A DNA stretch of 64,000 nucleotides from CAIYPG01 sp903864555 (GCA_947474715.1 CANJJT010000010.1:10139-74138); one strand, 5' to 3'. Shown: positions 17,647-26,345, counted from the first letter of the stretch. The notes: a model not told the origin generated them from the letters alone. Program-made: numbers and translations.

Positions 17647-18480
17647 ATGACCTATCCGGTCTGCCCGAAGTGTTCGCACCAGCCCCTGCCGGCGGACCAG
17701 GTCTTTCCCGCTGCCTGTCCCGGCTGCGGCCTCATCCTGGCCAAGTACAGTACGGCGCTCGTGCCACAGGCCACGCTGCGCGCAACGGCGGCAGGCGTGC
17801 CCGGAATGGATGCTGCAGGCAGCGGAGCACGCGACAGCGTAGAGAACAGCGCGGAGGACAGCCGCCTGGCGCAGTGGCTGGCAAGCCTGCGGCACGTGCC
17901 CGAGGAAGTCTCGAAAGCCAACTGGTATGGCCGCCTCGCCGCGCTGGTGCTGTTCAGCGCGTGGACCATCCTCATCTGGCGCGACATGGACATCCCCGTG
18001 GGCGATCCGGGCAGCCACGTGCTGCACCTCATCCTCACGCCTTTTCATGAGTCCGGCCATTACCTGGTTTTTCGCTGGTTCGGCCCGTTCATCATGACCC
18101 TGGGCGGCACCCTGGGCCAGCACCTCTTTCCCATCGTCATCGGCATCGCCTTCCTGCGCAAGGGCAACCCCTTCGGCGCCGCCATCGCGCTGTGGCTGCT
18201 GGGCTTTTCCATCAGCGACATGGGCGCCTACATGTACGACGCCTTCGATCCCAAGCTGATGCTGCTGGACGGGCGCACCGGCGCCGAGAGCGACGGCCAC
18301 GACTGGCAAAACATCTTCGGCGACCTCGGCCTGCTGCGCCAATCGCGCGGCATCGGCCAGTTCTTCGGCGGCTTCGGCATGCTGGTGATGGCCACCGGCC
18401 TGGCCTGGGGCGCCTGGCTCGCATGGCTGCAGCATGACAAGCTCAGCGACTCGCCGTTTGCCGAGGAAGAGCAAGGTTGA
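17647..18480 (+). CDS. Zinc-ribbon membrane protein with HExxH motif, possible M50-like peptidase
   Basis: 277 residues. The N-terminus has a zinc ribbon, CPKC (6-9) and CPGC (24-27). After a linker come four to five hydrophobic segments (about 96-111, 123-133, 146-170, 176-190 and 238-262). HESGH at 134-138 in LTPFHESGHYLVFRWFG matches the HExxH metal motif, which in intramembrane zinc proteases (M50/site-2) also sits at a membrane helix. A possible third ligand would be Asp200, Asp218 or a nearby residue; none is proven. There is no visible ribosome-binding site, and the upstream 60 bp is unusually AT-rich. Peptidase function is inference. Confidence 0.7.
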   Translation: MTYPVCPKCSHQPLPADQVFPAACPGCGLILAKYSTALVPQATLRATAAGVPGMDAAGSGARDSVENSAEDSRLAQWLASLRHVPEEVSKANWYGRLAALVLFSAWTILIWRDMDIPVGDPGSHVLHLILTPFHESGHYLVFRWFGPFIMTLGGTLGQHLFPIVIGIAFLRKGNPFGAAIALWLLGFSISDMGAYMYDAFDPKLMLLDGRTGAESDGHDWQNIFGDLGLLRQSRGIGQFFGGFGMLVMATGLAWGAWLAWLQHDKLSDSPFAEEEQG

Positions 18481-18502
18481 GGCATGCCCGATACACGCCG
18501 CT

Positions 18503-18508
18503 TATAAT
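18503..18508 (+). promoter_or_regulatory. Candidate -10 box of the receiver-domain gene
   Basis: A TATAAT hexamer lies 57 bp before the ATG at 18566, inside the imperfect palindrome GCCGCTTATAATCGGCGC. TTGAGG at 18477-18482 is a possible -35, but the 20-bp spacer is too long for a standard sigma-70 promoter. Confidence 0.4.
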
Positions 18509-18565
18509 CGGCGCCGCAGGGCCCGCCCTCCGATGCACCCGTTGCAGGACCGATCGACAGGCACC

Positions 18566-18958
18566 ATGACTGAATCCGCCAACACCCCGGCATCTGCCGA
18601 CATCCTCATCATCGACGATGACCTGTTCATGCGCGAACTGCTGCAGCTGCACCTGATGAATGAGGGTTACAAGGTGCGCGTGGCAGAGGACGCAGTCGAG
18701 GGCGGCAAGATGCTGATGGCCGCCCCCCCCGACCTGCTGCTGCTGGACATCCGCATGCCGCACATGGGCGGGGACGAGTTCCTGTCACTGCTGCGCGGCG
18801 AGGCACAATTCAAGGACCTCAAGGTCATTGCACTCTCCTCCATCCAGAATTCCGGGCTGATGATGAAGGTCACCGACATCGGCGTCTGCGATTTCCTGCA
18901 CAAGCCGGTCAACAAGGATGCCCTGATCGCGGCGGTGAAGAAGGCGCTCGGCCGCTGA
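18566..18958 (+). CDS. Stand-alone response-regulator receiver domain (CheY-like)
   Basis: 130 residues, only a receiver domain. The acidic pocket is Asp17-Asp19 (IIDDDLF), the phosphoacceptor Asp61 (LLLLDIRMP), the switch Ser91/Ser92 (IALSSIQ) and the conserved Lys113 (LHKPVN). No output domain follows, so it must act by protein contact, as CheY or Spo0F do. No histidine kinase is encoded nearby. ATG 18566 follows GACAGG at a workable distance; the longer frame from 18434 would run across the TATAAT. Confidence 0.92.
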   Translation: MTESANTPASADILIIDDDLFMRELLQLHLMNEGYKVRVAEDAVEGGKMLMAAPPDLLLLDIRMPHMGGDEFLSLLRGEAQFKDLKVIALSSIQNSGLMMKVTDIGVCDFLHKPVNKDALIAAVKKALGR

Positions 18959-19205
18959 ACTGCGCGGATGCCACTGTCCGTGGACGACACCGGTCGTCCA
19001 TCCTGCAATCGTGACTCTATCATCGGCTCGTTGCCAGCCACTGCCGGCGCAACCATGGCCTGCGGTGTGACAGCACACCGAAACCACCCGGACAGCAGAA
19101 GAAGAACCATGACTCGGATCAAACCGTTCGCCACCGGCCGGCTGTCACCCGCAGGGCAGTCCGAATGACCATCGGCGGGCTGCTGCGCCACCTCGCGCCG
19201 GGGAC

Positions 19206-19541
19206 ATCCTGTCACGCACCTTCGAGGATCTGCCCTTCTCGCCGACACTGGAAATCGGCCGCGCCAAGTTCCGCAGCGTGTTCTATCCAGGCAGCGACGG
19301 GCGCTATTACGAGCTCAACCTCCAGGCCAAGCTGAACGATACCTGGGGCCTCAACTGCCACATCGGCCGCAGCCGCTTTGCCGACCAGTCCCTCGACGGA
19401 CAGGACTACGTCGATCGCAGCCTGGGCTTGGTGCGCGACGTGAACGGCTTCCAGGTCGAATTCGTCGGCAACACCACCACCAGCCAGTTCGGCCGCCTCG
19501 GCAACCCAGCCGCCTTCGTCCGGGTGAGCCGGACGTTCTGA
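19206..19541 (+). pseudogene. C-terminal remnant of a TorF/Gcw_chp-type outer-membrane protein
   Basis: An open frame without a good start or signal peptide. It reads ILSRTFEDLPFSPTLEIG, then VFYPGSDGRYYELNLQAKL, LNCHIGRSRFADQ and ends VRVSRTF. The alternating strands, the LNCHIGR segment and the terminal aromatic residue are typical of the last three or four beta-strands of the TIGR02001/Gcw_chp outer-membrane family, whose members are about 220-260 residues. Only about 110 codons remain, so the N-terminal half is missing. An 18-codon ORF starting MTRIKPFATG just upstream (19110) might be a displaced start. It is probably a dead gene. Confidence 0.55.
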
Positions 19542-19713
19542 GGCGGGAGGAGACTGGATTCTCCGATGAAATATGATCATTTATTTATGAGGATTCCATT
19601 CAATATTAGGTCTGAAGATTAATTATGATGACACCTATCCGGAATGAAGATCACTGAACCGGCTGCCTTTATGCCCCACACCCCAACCCTGCTGCCGCCG
19701 CCGGCAGGCAACA

Positions 19714-20544
19714 TCACGCCGACGGAATGCGCTTGCCCAATTCGGGCACGCCATAGAACTGCATGACCTGCTCGGCCCGGTCCCGATCAGGCGCGGCGTG
19801 GAAGTAGCCGCGATTACTCGGCTTCATGCCGCTCACTTTTTTCAGGTCGACCAGCATCTCGGCCATCTTGAAGGACGTGCCAATGCCGTCCATGACGCTG
19901 GCCCCGGCGATCTCGGTCACCCCCGCCCGCGAAAGCAGCAGGTTGAGCGGCATTTCCGCCGGGCATATCACATCGCATCCGGTTTCCTTCACCAGCTTCT
20001 CGCCCATGGACACGATGTTGCCCACCACCCGGTTTCGTTCGGCCGGATTCACGTGCGCCTCCAGCACCTCGTTGAAGGTCGCTCCCGCCTGCTCGATACC
20101 GGCATAACGGTCCGACAGGCCCCACTCCCGGAACTGCCGCGGCCAGAACTCCATACGTTCCTTGATGAAGGCCAGCATGCCCACGCGCTGGCCATAGAGC
20201 CCGGCCAGGTTGAACACCGCCTCGCCATAACCCACGACAGGAATCCGGATCAGCGTGCGCAATTCGGTGGCCATCGGCCCCGCCAGGCTCGCCAGCACCA
20301 TGGCGTCGAAACCCTGCCGCTCAGCCTCGCGACCGGCAGCCAGCCATTGCATGCCATGCATCCAGAACAGCGCGTTGTAGGCGAGGTCCTTGCCCGGATA
20401 GTGGCTGTCGTAGGTGCCCGGTATCTGGCCGTGCAGCACGACCTCCGTGTCAGGACGGACCACAGCCGATATGCGCTCTTTCAGCCCGTCCACGTAAGCG
20501 GGCAGGTCCTGCAAGACAGTGAAGCTCTGATGCCAGATGCGCAT
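19714..20544 (-). CDS. Asp/Glu/hydantoin racemase-family enzyme, one catalytic cysteine
   Basis: 276 residues of the Asp/Glu racemase superfamily, which also includes maleate isomerase and arylmalonate decarboxylase. The N-terminus (MRIWHQSFTVLQDLPAYVDGL) is typical of the hydantoin-racemase-like group. The first catalytic cysteine is replaced: the segment usually read as GCFGDP is here ASLAGP (85-90), with Ser86 at the Cys position. The second is kept as Cys194 in DVICPAEMPL. A single cysteine recalls arylmalonate decarboxylase. It follows a Bug receptor gene by 122 bp on the same strand, so it may act on the ligand that receptor brings in. Confidence 0.85.
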   Translation of the reverse strand: MRIWHQSFTVLQDLPAYVDGLKERISAVVRPDTEVVLHGQIPGTYDSHYPGKDLAYNALFWMHGMQWLAAGREAERQGFDAMVLASLAGPMATELRTLIRIPVVGYGEAVFNLAGLYGQRVGMLAFIKERMEFWPRQFREWGLSDRYAGIEQAGATFNEVLEAHVNPAERNRVVGNIVSMGEKLVKETGCDVICPAEMPLNLLLSRAGVTEIAGASVMDGIGTSFKMAEMLVDLKKVSGMKPSNRGYFHAAPDRDRAEQVMQFYGVPELGKRIPSA

Positions 20545-20666
20545 GGGTCGTCCTCCGGTTGGGCGCGCCTTTGCTTCAGCGATGGCGCATTGAATGAGAG
20601 CTGCCGATACAGGCCCGGTGCACCATCGTCCGCAGGTGACCGCGCGGACAAATCGGGCTGTTCAGC

Positions 20667-21665
20667 CTAATCGGCCACCTTGATGTCCAGGATCCTGACC
20701 AGCCGCGACAGGGTGTCGATCTCGCCCTGGATGAAGGTTCTGAACTCGCTCTGGCTCATGGTACGGGGCTCGCCGCCCATGGCGGCAAGCTTCTCCCCCA
20801 TGTCAGCCATGCCCAGGATCTTCATCAGCGCCGCATGCAGGGTCCTCACCGACTGTGCGGGCGCACCGGCTCGCACATGGATGCCATACCAGCCCTCGGT
20901 CTCCACGTTCACGCCCTGCTCGATGGCCGTGGGCAGGTCCGGCATCTGCCTGGAGCGCGTGCGACTGAGAATCGCCAGTCCTTTGAACTGGCCCGACTTC
21001 ACCGCCGGGAATGCGCCGCTTGATCCGGCAATCACGTAGTCAATACGCCCGCCAGCCAGATCCTGCATCGCCGGATTGGCGCCCTTGTAGGGAACATGCA
21101 GCGCCTTGATGCCCGCCGCCTGGTTGAATTGCTCCGAAGAGAAATGCACCGAGCTGCCCGTACCATTGCTGCCGAACTTCACCTGCCCCGGATTGGCCTT
21201 GCCCCAGGCCACCAGCTCGCGCAGTGTGTTGAAGCGGCTGTCCTTGCCACCGAGCATCACTTGCGCACCGGCGTAGATGATGGTGACAGGCTCCAGGTCT
21301 TTCTGCAGGTCATAGGGCAGATCGCGACCGCTGGCGGCATTGATCGCGCCGGCGTTGCCGCTGAGCAGCAGGCTGTACCCGTCCGCTGGCGCCTTCGCCA
21401 CCTCGTTGTAGCCGATCACCGTGCCTGCACCGTCGCGATTGACCACCAGCACCGGCTGGCCGATCTCCTTGGCCAGCTGGTCGCCCACCGTGCGCGCCAG
21501 CGTGCTGGCCCCGCCGCCGGGGGCGAAGGGCACGATGAATCTCAAGGGCTTGTTGGGAAAAAGCTGGGCCTCTGCAGCCGGCATCGTCTGACACAACAGA
21601 CCGAGCACGAGCACCAATGACGCGTTGCACGCGGAAAGACCTCGCGACACCTTCATCCCGGACAT
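20667..21665 (-). CDS. Bug/TctC-family periplasmic solute-binding protein
   Basis: 332 residues from the ATG at 21665, which follows AAGGAG; the frame extends to 21722 without a signal. The signal peptide is NASLVLVLGLLCQTMPAAEA. Family landmarks are FPNKPLRFIVPFAPGGGAST, VNRDGAGTVIGYNEVAKAPADGY, NPGQVKFGSNGTGSSVHFSSEQF, ALHVPYKGANPAMQDLAGG and SRTRSRQMPDLPTAIEQGV. Ala takes the place of the Asp that usually follows the PPGG-type loop (PGGGAS), so carboxylate contacts may differ. It is the first gene of a likely two-gene operon with the racemase-like enzyme. Confidence 0.93.
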   Translation of the reverse strand: MSGMKVSRGLSACNASLVLVLGLLCQTMPAAEAQLFPNKPLRFIVPFAPGGGASTLARTVGDQLAKEIGQPVLVVNRDGAGTVIGYNEVAKAPADGYSLLLSGNAGAINAASGRDLPYDLQKDLEPVTIIYAGAQVMLGGKDSRFNTLRELVAWGKANPGQVKFGSNGTGSSVHFSSEQFNQAAGIKALHVPYKGANPAMQDLAGGRIDYVIAGSSGAFPAVKSGQFKGLAILSRTRSRQMPDLPTAIEQGVNVETEGWYGIHVRAGAPAQSVRTLHAALMKILGMADMGEKLAAMGGEPRTMSQSEFRTFIQGEIDTLSRLVRILDIKVAD

Positions 21666-21816
21666 CTCCGACTCCTTTCGTATGAGACATACGACCTGGT
21701 CACGGATCAGAAGCCGGCGCAACAGCGCAACTGTCCCTGATATTGTGGGAGGAAGTATAGCCGAAGGAATTCGGCGCCCCTCAGAGGCGGACAGGTGACC
21801 TCATGCGGCGAATGCC

Positions 21817-21853
21817 TGTGCAACGCAAGCCTGACATGGGCTTGCGTTGCACA
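21817..21853 (-). terminator. Strong hairpin after the class III ADH gene
   Basis: A perfect 15-bp inverted repeat (GTGCAACGCAAGCC and its complement plus one pair) with a 7-base loop starts 7 bp after the ADH stop codon. No T-run follows on the minus strand, so it may stop transcription with Rho or protect the 3' end. Confidence 0.6.
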
Positions 21854-21860
21854 CCACCGC

Positions 21861-22970
21861 TCAGAACTCCACCACTGAACGTATCGACTTGCCCTCGTGC
21901 ATGAGATCGAAGCCGCGATTGATGTCTTCCAACCGGAGCTTGTGGGTGATGAGATCATCGATGTTGATCTTGCCTTCCATGTACCAGTCGACGATCTTCG
22001 GCACGTCGCGCCGGCCCTTGGCGCCGCCGAAGGCCGTGCCCTTCCACACCCGCCCGGTGACCAGCTGGAAAGGCCGCGTCCTGATCTCCTGCCCGGCGCC
22101 CGCCACGCCGATGATGATGGACTGACCCCAGCCCTTGTGGCAGCACTCCAGCGCCTGGCGCATCACCTCGACATTGCCGATGCACTCGAAACTGTAATCC
22201 GCCCCGCCTTTGGTGAGATTCACGAGATGCGGCACGAGGTCACCCTCGACTTCCTTCGGGTTGACGAAATGGGTCATGCCGAATTTTTCGGCGAGGGTTT
22301 TGCGTGCCGGATTGGTGTCGACACCGACGATCATGTTGGCCCCGGCAATGCGCGCACCCTGCACCACATTGAGACCGATGCCGCCCAGCCCGAACACCAC
22401 CACATTGTCACCCGGCTGCACCTTGGCCGTATTGATCACCGCGCCGATGCCGGTGGTCACCCCGCAGCCGATGTAACAGACCTTGTCGAAAGGCGCATCC
22501 TCGCGGATCTTCGCCAGCGCAATCTCCGGCACCACGGTGTAGTTGGCGAAGGTCGAGGTGCCCATGTAATGGTGCAGCTTCTTCCCGCCGATGGAGAAGC
22601 GGCTGCTGCCATCGGGCATCACGCCCTGGCCCTGGGTCACGCGGATCGCCTGGCACAGGTTGGTCTTGCCCGACAGGCAGTACTCGCACTGGCGGCATTC
22701 GGGCGTGTAGAGCGGAATGACATGGTCACCCTTCTTCAGGCTGGTAACGCCTGGCCCGATGTCCACCACCACGCCCGCGCCCTCGTGGCCGAGGATGGCC
22801 GGGAACAGCCCCTCCGGGTCGGCGCCCGAGCGCGTGAACTCATCGGTATGGCAGATGCCGGTGGCACGGATTTCCACCAGCACTTCGCCGGCACGCGGGC
22901 CCTCCAGCTGCACCGTCTCCACACTGAGGGGGGCACCCGCCTCGTGCGCCACTGCTGCGCGTACATCCAT
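21861..22970 (-). CDS. frmA: S-(hydroxymethyl)glutathione dehydrogenase / class III alcohol dehydrogenase
   Basis: A 369-residue zinc medium-chain dehydrogenase that oxidises S-hydroxymethylglutathione, the spontaneous adduct of formaldehyde and glutathione. Catalytic zinc ligands are Cys40 (GICHTDEF), His62 (GHEGAG) and Cys169 (YIGCGVTTG). The structural zinc site is Cys92, Cys95, Cys98 and Cys106. The NAD fold has GLGGIG at 194-199. ATG 22970 follows GGAG. The gene is divergent from the glyoxalase II gene across a 98-bp gap, which suggests joint control of aldehyde detoxification. Confidence 0.95.
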   Translation of the reverse strand: MDVRAAVAHEAGAPLSVETVQLEGPRAGEVLVEIRATGICHTDEFTRSGADPEGLFPAILGHEGAGVVVDIGPGVTSLKKGDHVIPLYTPECRQCEYCLSGKTNLCQAIRVTQGQGVMPDGSSRFSIGGKKLHHYMGTSTFANYTVVPEIALAKIREDAPFDKVCYIGCGVTTGIGAVINTAKVQPGDNVVVFGLGGIGLNVVQGARIAGANMIVGVDTNPARKTLAEKFGMTHFVNPKEVEGDLVPHLVNLTKGGADYSFECIGNVEVMRQALECCHKGWGQSIIIGVAGAGQEIRTRPFQLVTGRVWKGTAFGGAKGRRDVPKIVDWYMEGKINIDDLITHKLRLEDINRGFDLMHEGKSIRSVVEF

Positions 22971-23068
22971 GTCCTGCTCCTTCCGGCCATTGCTGAAAGA
23001 CGAAAGTGTATCTTGCCGCAACCGGCACACCGCCCGTTATCATGGCTGCCTGGAACAAGGAGCAACGC
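22971..23068. promoter_or_regulatory. Shared divergent promoter region of frmA and gloB
   Basis: The 98 bp between the two start codons must carry both promoters. GGAG-type ribosome sites are seen for both genes. I saw no clear -10/-35 pair or operator palindrome. Confidence 0.4.
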
Positions 23069-23860
23069 ATGATCGTCGAGCGCATCTGGACCGGCAACGC
23101 CTACCGCAACTACAACTACCTCATCGCCTGCAGCGAGACCGGCGAAACCCTCGCCATCGACCCGCTGGACCACGTGAAGAGCCTGGCCACGGCCCGGGCC
23201 AGGGGCTGGCAGATCACCCACATCCTCAACACCCATGAGCACCATGACCACACCGGCGGCAATGCCGCGGTGGTGGCGGCCACCGGGGCCAAGCTCATCG
23301 CCCACCACCGGGCCGGAGCCAAGATCGCCGGCATGGACCGCGGCGTGAAGGCCGGCGACGTGATCAAGGTCGGCAGGACCGTTGAGCTGGAATGCCTGGA
23401 CACCCCCGGCCACACGATGTGCCACATCTGCCTGAAGTCGCGCACCGACATGAAGGCGCTGTTCAGCGGCGACACCCTGTTCAATGCCGGCGCCGGCAAC
23501 TGCCATAACGGCGGCAACCCCGAAGACCTTTACGCCACCTTCGTCGACCAGTTGAACGGCCTGCCGGATGACACGCGGGTCTACCCCGGCCACGACTACA
23601 TCGAGAACAACCTGGGCTTCACCCTGGACCGCGAGCCGGACAATGCCGCCGCAAAAAGCATGCTGCCGAAGGTGAAGGACCACGACCCGGCCACCTCCAT
23701 CGTCACCACCCTGGCCCAGGAAAAGCAGTTCAACACTTTCTTCCGGCTGACCAGTGCCGCTGTCATCGAAAAACTGCGCGAGAAGTTTCCCGACCTGCCC
23801 GAGCATCCGGATGCAAAGACCGTGTTCGTGAAACTGCGGGAGTTGCGCAACACCTGGTGA
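23069..23860 (+). CDS. gloB: Hydroxyacylglutathione hydrolase (glyoxalase II)
   Basis: 263 residues with the metallo-beta-lactamase fold. The binuclear metal motif is HEHHDH at 56-61. Further ligand segments are DTPGHTMCH, LFSGDTLFNAGAGNC and YPGHDYIENNLGF, all typical of glyoxalase II, and the C-terminal helical glutathione-binding part (ending KTVFVKLRELRNTW) is present. It hydrolyses S-lactoylglutathione, and related enzymes also take other glutathione thioesters. Pairing with frmA raises the chance that it handles S-formylglutathione; no FrmB/FghA esterase is visible nearby. Confidence 0.92.
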   Translation: MIVERIWTGNAYRNYNYLIACSETGETLAIDPLDHVKSLATARARGWQITHILNTHEHHDHTGGNAAVVAATGAKLIAHHRAGAKIAGMDRGVKAGDVIKVGRTVELECLDTPGHTMCHICLKSRTDMKALFSGDTLFNAGAGNCHNGGNPEDLYATFVDQLNGLPDDTRVYPGHDYIENNLGFTLDREPDNAAAKSMLPKVKDHDPATSIVTTLAQEKQFNTFFRLTSAAVIEKLREKFPDLPEHPDAKTVFVKLRELRNTW

Positions 23861-24062
23861 GCGGGGGGATCTTGAGTGTGCAGATGAGTCAGCGCCTGTT
23901 GGTCAGGCTTCAGGCAATTCGGTAAAAGAACCTCTGCGAACAGGCAGGCGCTCGCGGTCGAATGTGCGTACTTGAAGGGGGTGGCAAAAGCCCTTCGCCT
24001 GCATGCGGGGCGTGACATACTGCCCGCTGAGCCGTCATGGCAGTGCCATTCCAGGGAGGAAC

Positions 24063-25109
24063 ATGGACATCCTCGACTTGCTGAGATTCGTGATGAAGAA
24101 CAAGGCCTCGGACTTGCACCTGTCACCCGGCCTGCCCCCCATGATCCGCATTCACGGCAGCATCAAGCGCCTCAACCTGCCGTGCATGGATTCCACCGAA
24201 GTGCATGACATGATCTACGAGGTCATGAGCGATGGGCAACGCAAGCGGTTCGAGGAATGCCTGGAATGCGATTTTTCCTTTGCCGTGCCTGATCTTGCGC
24301 GTTTCCGCGTCAATGCACTGGTGGAGCAGCGTGGGCCGGGCGCGGTGTTTCGCACCATCCCGTCGAAGATTCTCGGCCTGGACGATCTGAACGCTCCCAA
24401 GGTATTCAAGACGATTGCCGAAAACAGCCGTGGAATGGTGCTGGTGACAGGCCCGACCGGGTCGGGGAAGTCCACCACGCTTGCCGCCATGGTGAACCAT
24501 GTCAATGAAAACCTTGAGGGACACATACTCACCATCGAAGACCCCATAGAGTTTGTCCACGAAAGCAAAAAATCCCTGGTGCGCCAGCGGGAACTGGGGC
24601 CGCATACCCTGTCATTTGCCAATGCCCTGCGCGCAGCACTGCGCGAGGACCCCGACGTGATAATGGTGGGTGAAATGCGCGACCTGGACACCATCCGGCT
24701 GGCCCTTTCTGCGGCCGAAACCGGTCACCTCGTATTCGGCACCCTGCACACCAATTCGGCGGCCAAGACCATAGATCGCATCATCGATGTGTTCCCGGCG
24801 GCGGAGAAGGAGAACATCCGGACCATGCTGTCCGAATCGTTGCAGGCAGTCATCTGCCAGGCCCTGCTCAAGACCAAGGATGGCACTGGGCGTGTGGCCG
24901 CGCACGAGATCATGGTGTGCAACTCTGCCATCCGCAACAACATCAGGGAAAACAAGATCGCCCAGATCACCGGCATGCTGCCCACGCAGAGAAATATCGG
25001 CAATCAGACCCTGGACCAGTGCCTGCAGGACCTGGCGAAACGCAACATCGTTTCCATCGAGGAAGCCCGCTTCAAGGCCATCAACAAGGAATTGTTTGGC
25101 CCGGGGTAG
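24063..25109 (+). CDS. pilT: Type IV pilus retraction-type ATPase (PilT family)
   Basis: 348 residues, the standard PilT size. Start ATG 24063 follows GGGAGGA. The N-terminal domain has KNKASDLHLSPGLPPMIRIHG (12-32). The motor domain has Walker A GPTGSGKST (130-138), the Asp box LTIEDPIEF (156-164), Walker B region DPDVIMVGEMRD (196-207) and the His box GTLHTNSAAKTIDR. PilT powers pilus retraction for twitching motility. PilU is the close alternative: it is longer and usually lies beside pilT. No other pilus gene is in the window. Confidence 0.88.
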   Translation: MDILDLLRFVMKNKASDLHLSPGLPPMIRIHGSIKRLNLPCMDSTEVHDMIYEVMSDGQRKRFEECLECDFSFAVPDLARFRVNALVEQRGPGAVFRTIPSKILGLDDLNAPKVFKTIAENSRGMVLVTGPTGSGKSTTLAAMVNHVNENLEGHILTIEDPIEFVHESKKSLVRQRELGPHTLSFANALRAALREDPDVIMVGEMRDLDTIRLALSAAETGHLVFGTLHTNSAAKTIDRIIDVFPAAEKENIRTMLSESLQAVICQALLKTKDGTGRVAAHEIMVCNSAIRNNIRENKIAQITGMLPTQRNIGNQTLDQCLQDLAKRNIVSIEEARFKAINKELFGPG

Positions 25110-25173
25110 TGTCCGAAGTCGGGATCAGGTCCTGGTACACAGTCATATTCACCGAACAAACGATTCAGGACAC
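25107..25173. repeat. Degenerate relative of the 55-kb MITE-like element
   Basis: TAGTGTCCGAAGTCGGGATC begins at the pilT stop codon, and ATTCACCGAACAAACGATTC with AGGACACA ends at 25173. The right 28 bases match the right end of the element at 54922-55120 at 21 positions. The interior is only about 20 bp, so this looks like an internally deleted, decayed copy. Confidence 0.5.
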
Positions 25174-25273
25174 AGGCTGGGCAGGACGGGCAGGCCATTT
25201 GGCAGGGCCTGTGCCGCACCCGACACCCATGTACGATAAGCCCCTCAACGATTAGGCAGAAAGCCCCGCCCCC

Positions 25274-26293
25274 ATGATCCCCTTCTCCGTCCTCGACCTC
25301 TGCCCCATCGCCGAAGGCAGCACGGCAGCCCAGGCATTCAGGAATTCGCTGGAGCTCGCCCAGTTGGCCGAGCGGCTGGACTACAAGCGCTTCTGGCTGG
25401 CCGAGCACCACTCGCTGCCAGGGGTGGCCTGCGCCGCGACCTCGGTGCTGATCGCCCACATCGGCGCGGGCACCAAATCCATCCGCATCGGCTCAGGCGG
25501 CATCATGCTGCCCAACCATGCGCCCATGGTTATCGCCGAACAGTTCGGCACGCTCGAATCGCTCTACCCGGGCCGCATCGACCTCGGCCTGGGGCGCGCA
25601 CCGGGATCGGACCAGGCCACCTCGCAGGCGCTGCGCCGTCCGCCCACCGCGGGCGATGATTTCCCGCAGGAAGTGGCCGAGCTGCTGCACTGGTTTGCAC
25701 CAGAGCGCGAAGGCCAGCGCGTGGTGGCGGTGCCCGGGGCCGGCCTGAAGATCCCGTTCTGGATCCTCGGCTCCTCCACCTGGGGGGCGCAGTTCGCTGC
25801 GGTAAACGGCTTTCCCTATGCCTTCGCCTCGCACTTCGCGCCGCAGCAGATGATGGAAGCACTGCACCTGTACCGCACCCTGTTCCAGCCCTCGGAATGG
25901 CTGGACAAGCCTTACGCCATGCTGGGCATCAACATCGTGGTGGCGCCCAGCGACGAGGAAGCGCAACTGCTATACACCTCGCGGCTGCAGTCGACGCTCG
26001 CCAACCGCACCGGCCAGCGCAGCACGCTGCGCCCACCCGATGCGGAATTCGAGACGCGCCACGGCGCGCGTGGCCGCCACATCATGGACGAACTCGCCCC
26101 CGGCTCCATCGTCGGCTCACCAGCCACCGTGAAGGCCGGCCTCAAGGCCTTCATCGACAAGACCAAGGCGGACGAACTCATCATCACCGCGGCGCTGTTC
26201 GAGCAGGCCAAGCGCCTGCGCTCCTATGAAATGGTGGCGCAGGTCAGACAGGAACTGGAAGCTGAAGGCTGGGCAGCCAGCGTCGCGGCCTGA
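25274..26293 (+). CDS. LLM-class flavin-dependent oxidoreductase (luciferase-like)
   Basis: 339 residues of the bacterial luciferase-like superfamily, probably FMN-dependent and cytosolic. It belongs to the short group often annotated MsnO8 or YhbW: LAEHHSLPGVACAATSVLIAHI (about 38-59), RIGSGGIMLPNHAPMVIAEQFGTLESLYPGRIDLGLGRAPG (about 73-113, the family hallmark) and SIVGSPATVKAGLKAF near the C-terminus. The substrate is not predictable. It is convergent with glk, with a hairpin between them. Confidence 0.9.
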   Translation: MIPFSVLDLCPIAEGSTAAQAFRNSLELAQLAERLDYKRFWLAEHHSLPGVACAATSVLIAHIGAGTKSIRIGSGGIMLPNHAPMVIAEQFGTLESLYPGRIDLGLGRAPGSDQATSQALRRPPTAGDDFPQEVAELLHWFAPEREGQRVVAVPGAGLKIPFWILGSSTWGAQFAAVNGFPYAFASHFAPQQMMEALHLYRTLFQPSEWLDKPYAMLGINIVVAPSDEEAQLLYTSRLQSTLANRTGQRSTLRPPDAEFETRHGARGRHIMDELAPGSIVGSPATVKAGLKAFIDKTKADELIITAALFEQAKRLRSYEMVAQVRQELEAEGWAASVAA

Positions 26294-26345
26294 GGCGGCC
26301 GGCCGGAAAACCGCAGAGACAGCAGCAGGGACAAGCAGCAATAGG

